From assembly GCF_018130245.1 (NCBI RefSeq), contig NZ_JAFCKP010000023.1, positions 1 through 64,000 on the forward strand: a DNA stretch of 64,000 nt, written 5' to 3'. This DNA is from Bradyrhizobium sp. SZCCT0231. Lineage in GTDB: Bacteria > Pseudomonadota > Alphaproteobacteria > Rhizobiales > Xanthobacteraceae. Position numbers and translations under genes: made by a program. Below, one piece after another: positions 62,278 through 64,000 of this stretch (position 1 is its first letter; each line of letters starts with the position of its first letter). The notes beneath the pieces were generated by a model. It saw only the letters and a list, made by a program, of their open reading frames with translations, had not been told where the DNA came from and searched no databases.

Positions 62278-63393
62278 ATGGGTCCGTTTCCGCACGATGC
62301 ACCGCCGGCCACTATTAGCGCCGACAATCCGATGGGCACCGACGGCTTCGAGTTCGTCGAATACGCCCATCCCAATCCGGACGAGCTGCACGCGCTGTTC
62401 AAGCTGATGGGCTATGCGCCCGTCGCGCGCCACAAGACCAAGAGGATCACGGTCTACCGCCAGGGCGACATCAACTATCTCGTCAACGAGGAGCCGGGCA
62501 CCCACGGCTATGAGTTCGTCGCCGCCCACGGCCCCTGCGCGCCATCGATGGCGTTCCGCGTGGTCGATGCCAAGGCGGCCTATGACCGCGCGATCGCGCT
62601 CGGCGCCGAGCCGGCCGACGTGTCATCGGCGCAGAAGACGCTTCAAGTCCCCGCGATCAAGGGCATCGGCGGCAGCCTGCTCTATCTGGTCGATCGTTAC
62701 GGTGACAACGGCTCGGCCTATGATGCCGAGTTCGAATGGCTGGGCGCGCGCGATCCCAGGCCGGTCGGCGCCGGCCTGTTCTATCTCGACCATCTCACCC
62801 ACAACGTCCATCGCGGCCGCATGGATGTCTGGGCCGGCTTCTACGAAAAGCTGTTCAACTTCCGCCAGATCCGCTTCTTCGACATCGAGGGGCGCGCCTC
62901 CGGCCTGTTCTCGCGCGCGCTGACCAGCCCGGACGGCAAGATCCGGATTCCGATCAACGAGGACGCCGGCGAGTCCGGCCAGATCGAGGAATATCTGAAG
63001 ACCTACCGCGGCGAAGGCATCCAGCACATCGCCTGCGGCTGCCGCGACATCTACCGCACCATCGAAGGCCTGCGCGAGGCCGGCCTGCCCTTCATGCCGT
63101 CACCGCCCGACACCTATTTCGAGAAGGTCGACACGCGCCTGCCCAAGCACGGCGAGGACGTCGCACGTCTCAAGAAGAACGGCATCCTGATCGACGGCGA
63201 AGGCGTGGTCGAAGGCGGCCAGACCAAGGTGCTGCTGCAGATCTTCTCGGCCAACGCGATCGGCCCGATCTTCTTCGAGTTCATCCAGCGCAAGGGCGAC
63301 GACGGATTCGGTGAGGGCAATTTCAAGGCCCTGTTCGAATCGATCGAGGAGGATCAGATCAGGCGCGGCGTGCTGAAGGTGGATGCGGCGTAG
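62278..63393 (+). CDS. hppD: 4-hydroxyphenylpyruvate dioxygenase
   Basis: A 371-residue Fe(II) enzyme converting 4-hydroxyphenylpyruvate to homogentisate. Iron ligands lie in YLDHLTHNVHRG (His), EGIQHIACGC (His) and GPIFFEFIQRKGDDGFGEGNF (Glu), with the C-terminal helix following. GGGAGA precedes the ATG. It feeds HmgA and FahA and is divergent from an Lrp-family regulator. Confidence 0.96.
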   Translation: MGPFPHDAPPATISADNPMGTDGFEFVEYAHPNPDELHALFKLMGYAPVARHKTKRITVYRQGDINYLVNEEPGTHGYEFVAAHGPCAPSMAFRVVDAKAAYDRAIALGAEPADVSSAQKTLQVPAIKGIGGSLLYLVDRYGDNGSAYDAEFEWLGARDPRPVGAGLFYLDHLTHNVHRGRMDVWAGFYEKLFNFRQIRFFDIEGRASGLFSRALTSPDGKIRIPINEDAGESGQIEEYLKTYRGEGIQHIACGCRDIYRTIEGLREAGLPFMPSPPDTYFEKVDTRLPKHGEDVARLKKNGILIDGEGVVEGGQTKVLLQIFSANAIGPIFFEFIQRKGDDGFGEGNFKALFESIEEDQIRRGVLKVDAA

Positions 63394-63430
63394 GTCGCCG
63401 CGATAGCCACGCTGTCTCGTCACGACAGGT

Positions 63431-63590
63431 GTCGTCCCGGACAAGCGTAAGCGCAGATCCGGGACCCATACCGCGGAATTCTTCGATTGTGTTCGGTCGG
63501 AGTACCGAACCACGAATCTTCGCCAAACCCAATCCTGTGGTTATGGGTCCCGGATCGGCGCGCGCTTATAGCGCGCTTGTCCGGGACGAC
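63431..63590. repeat. Second copy of the GTCGTCCCGGACAAGCG-ended repeat
   Basis: Perfect 17-bp inverted ends as at 33195-33353; about 160 bases, with an inner GATCCGGGACCCAT / ATGGGTCCCGGATC pair. Lies between hppD and the CoA-transferase gene. Confidence 0.85.
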
Positions 63591-63617
63591 AGCGGGGTTT
63601 GACGCGGCAGCGAGAGC

Positions 63618-64000
63618 CTAACGCCCGGCCCACGCCTTCGTCACCGCATCAATCTCCACCGCCTCCGGCTCGCGCACGGCCGATGGCGTGCGTGAGAATC
63701 TCGGCGCGGGGGCCGGTTGCTTCACACCGTGGCGTTCGACGAAGACGTTGCGGGCGACCATGTGCGGATGCTGTGTCGCTTCCGACATGGTCAGCACCGG
63801 CGCAAAGCAGATGTCGGTGCCTTCCATGATCCTGCACCAGTCCTCGCGTGTCTTGCTCTTGAATACGGCCTTCAGCTTCTCCTTCAGCGCCGGCCAGGCC
63901 TTGCGATCCATCTGCGCGTCGAAATCCGCGTCCGTCAGGCCCGCGTGCTCGCGCAGCAGCGCGTAGAATTGCGGCTCGATCGAGCCGATCGAAATGAAGT
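63618..64000 (-). CDS. CaiB/BaiF-family CoA-transferase, C-terminal part
   Basis: The last 127 residues of a class III CoA-transferase/alpha-methylacyl-CoA racemase-type protein; the 5' part lies outside the window. Seen: SIGSIEPQFYALLREHAGL, the FKSKTREDWCRIMEGTDICFAPVL block characteristic of the family, and ATQHPHMVARNVFVER. Such enzymes transfer CoA between acids or racemise 2-methylacyl-CoA. Convergent with hppD. Confidence 0.85.
   Translation of the reverse strand, partial: FISIGSIEPQFYALLREHAGLTDADFDAQMDRKAWPALKEKLKAVFKSKTREDWCRIMEGTDICFAPVLTMSEATQHPHMVARNVFVERHGVKQPAPAPRFSRTPSAVREPEAVEIDAVTKAWAGR

Overview
The window is high-GC alphaproteobacterial chromosome, most probably Bradyrhizobium or a close relative. 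This rests on recognised protein families and on several families of palindromic intergenic repeats typical of that group. No tRNA, rRNA, CRISPR array or prophage was seen. Apart from one IS4-type element it reads as core or accessory chromosome.

Layout. 1-700: no supportable gene. 0.7-6.8 kb: large MscS channel, NAD malic enzyme, RlpA lipoprotein, small hypotheticals. 6.9-12.7 kb: an oxidation/ester-hydrolysis group, namely a Baeyer-Villiger monooxygenase fused to an esterase, a type-B carboxylesterase homologue with Asp at the nucleophile position, and a LigB-type extradiol dioxygenase. 12.7-15.9 kb: SemiSWEET sugar transporter and a glgC-glgA glycogen operon. 16.2-23.4 kb: Gly/Tyr-rich exported protein, an SsuA-like binding protein followed by a previously unlisted 32-residue membrane ORF, then a divergent sulfonate-type operon (binding protein, permease, ATPase, SfnB/DszC-like and SsuD-like monooxygenases). 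23.8-26.3 kb: CmcJ/NvfI-like oxidoreductase, second RlpA-like protein, Gfo/Idh/MocA oxidoreductase. 26.3-27.7 kb: IS4-type element inside a palindromic repeat, with a frameshifted transposase. 27.7-38.5 kb: orphan efflux adaptor, zinc-ribbon mini-protein, lactonase-like propeller, small ORFs, LysR/isochorismatase pair, LysM protein, LTxxQ-type protein, and a MazE-like/VapC toxin-antitoxin pair with a clear palindromic operator. 38.7-44.4 kb: class III adenylate cyclase, AsmA protein and a CRP-family regulator with a CRP-like site upstream. 44.4-51.6 kb: DUF6883/DUF4926 pair, RND pump with adaptor, OmpA protein, and a caspase-like TPR protein lacking both catalytic residues. 51.8-55.4 kb: AHL-lactonase-family MBL protein behind a perfect TGTGA-N6-TCACA site, then a region bracketed by a diverged copy of the 3' end of marR. 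55.5-63.4 kb: a homogentisate pathway block (FAD hydroxylase, DUF2783 protein, unusual MBL protein, hmgA, fahA, Lrp regulator, hppD). The window ends inside a CaiB/BaiF CoA-transferase.

How parts work together. HppD makes homogentisate from 4-hydroxyphenylpyruvate; the FAD hydroxylase and DUF2783 protein resemble MhaAB, which makes homogentisate from 3-hydroxyphenylacetate; HmgA and fumarylacetoacetase carry it to fumarate and acetoacetate. MarR and Lrp regulators lie divergent to the two ends and each shares an intergenic palindrome with its target. The adenylate cyclase, the CRP-like protein and two CRP-like sites suggest a local cAMP circuit. The most noteworthy items are a group of enzymes with altered catalytic motifs (pseudo-caspase, Asp-esterase, HxHxVR MBL protein, BVMO with Phe in the fingerprint) and several very short ORFs with strong ribosome-binding sites.
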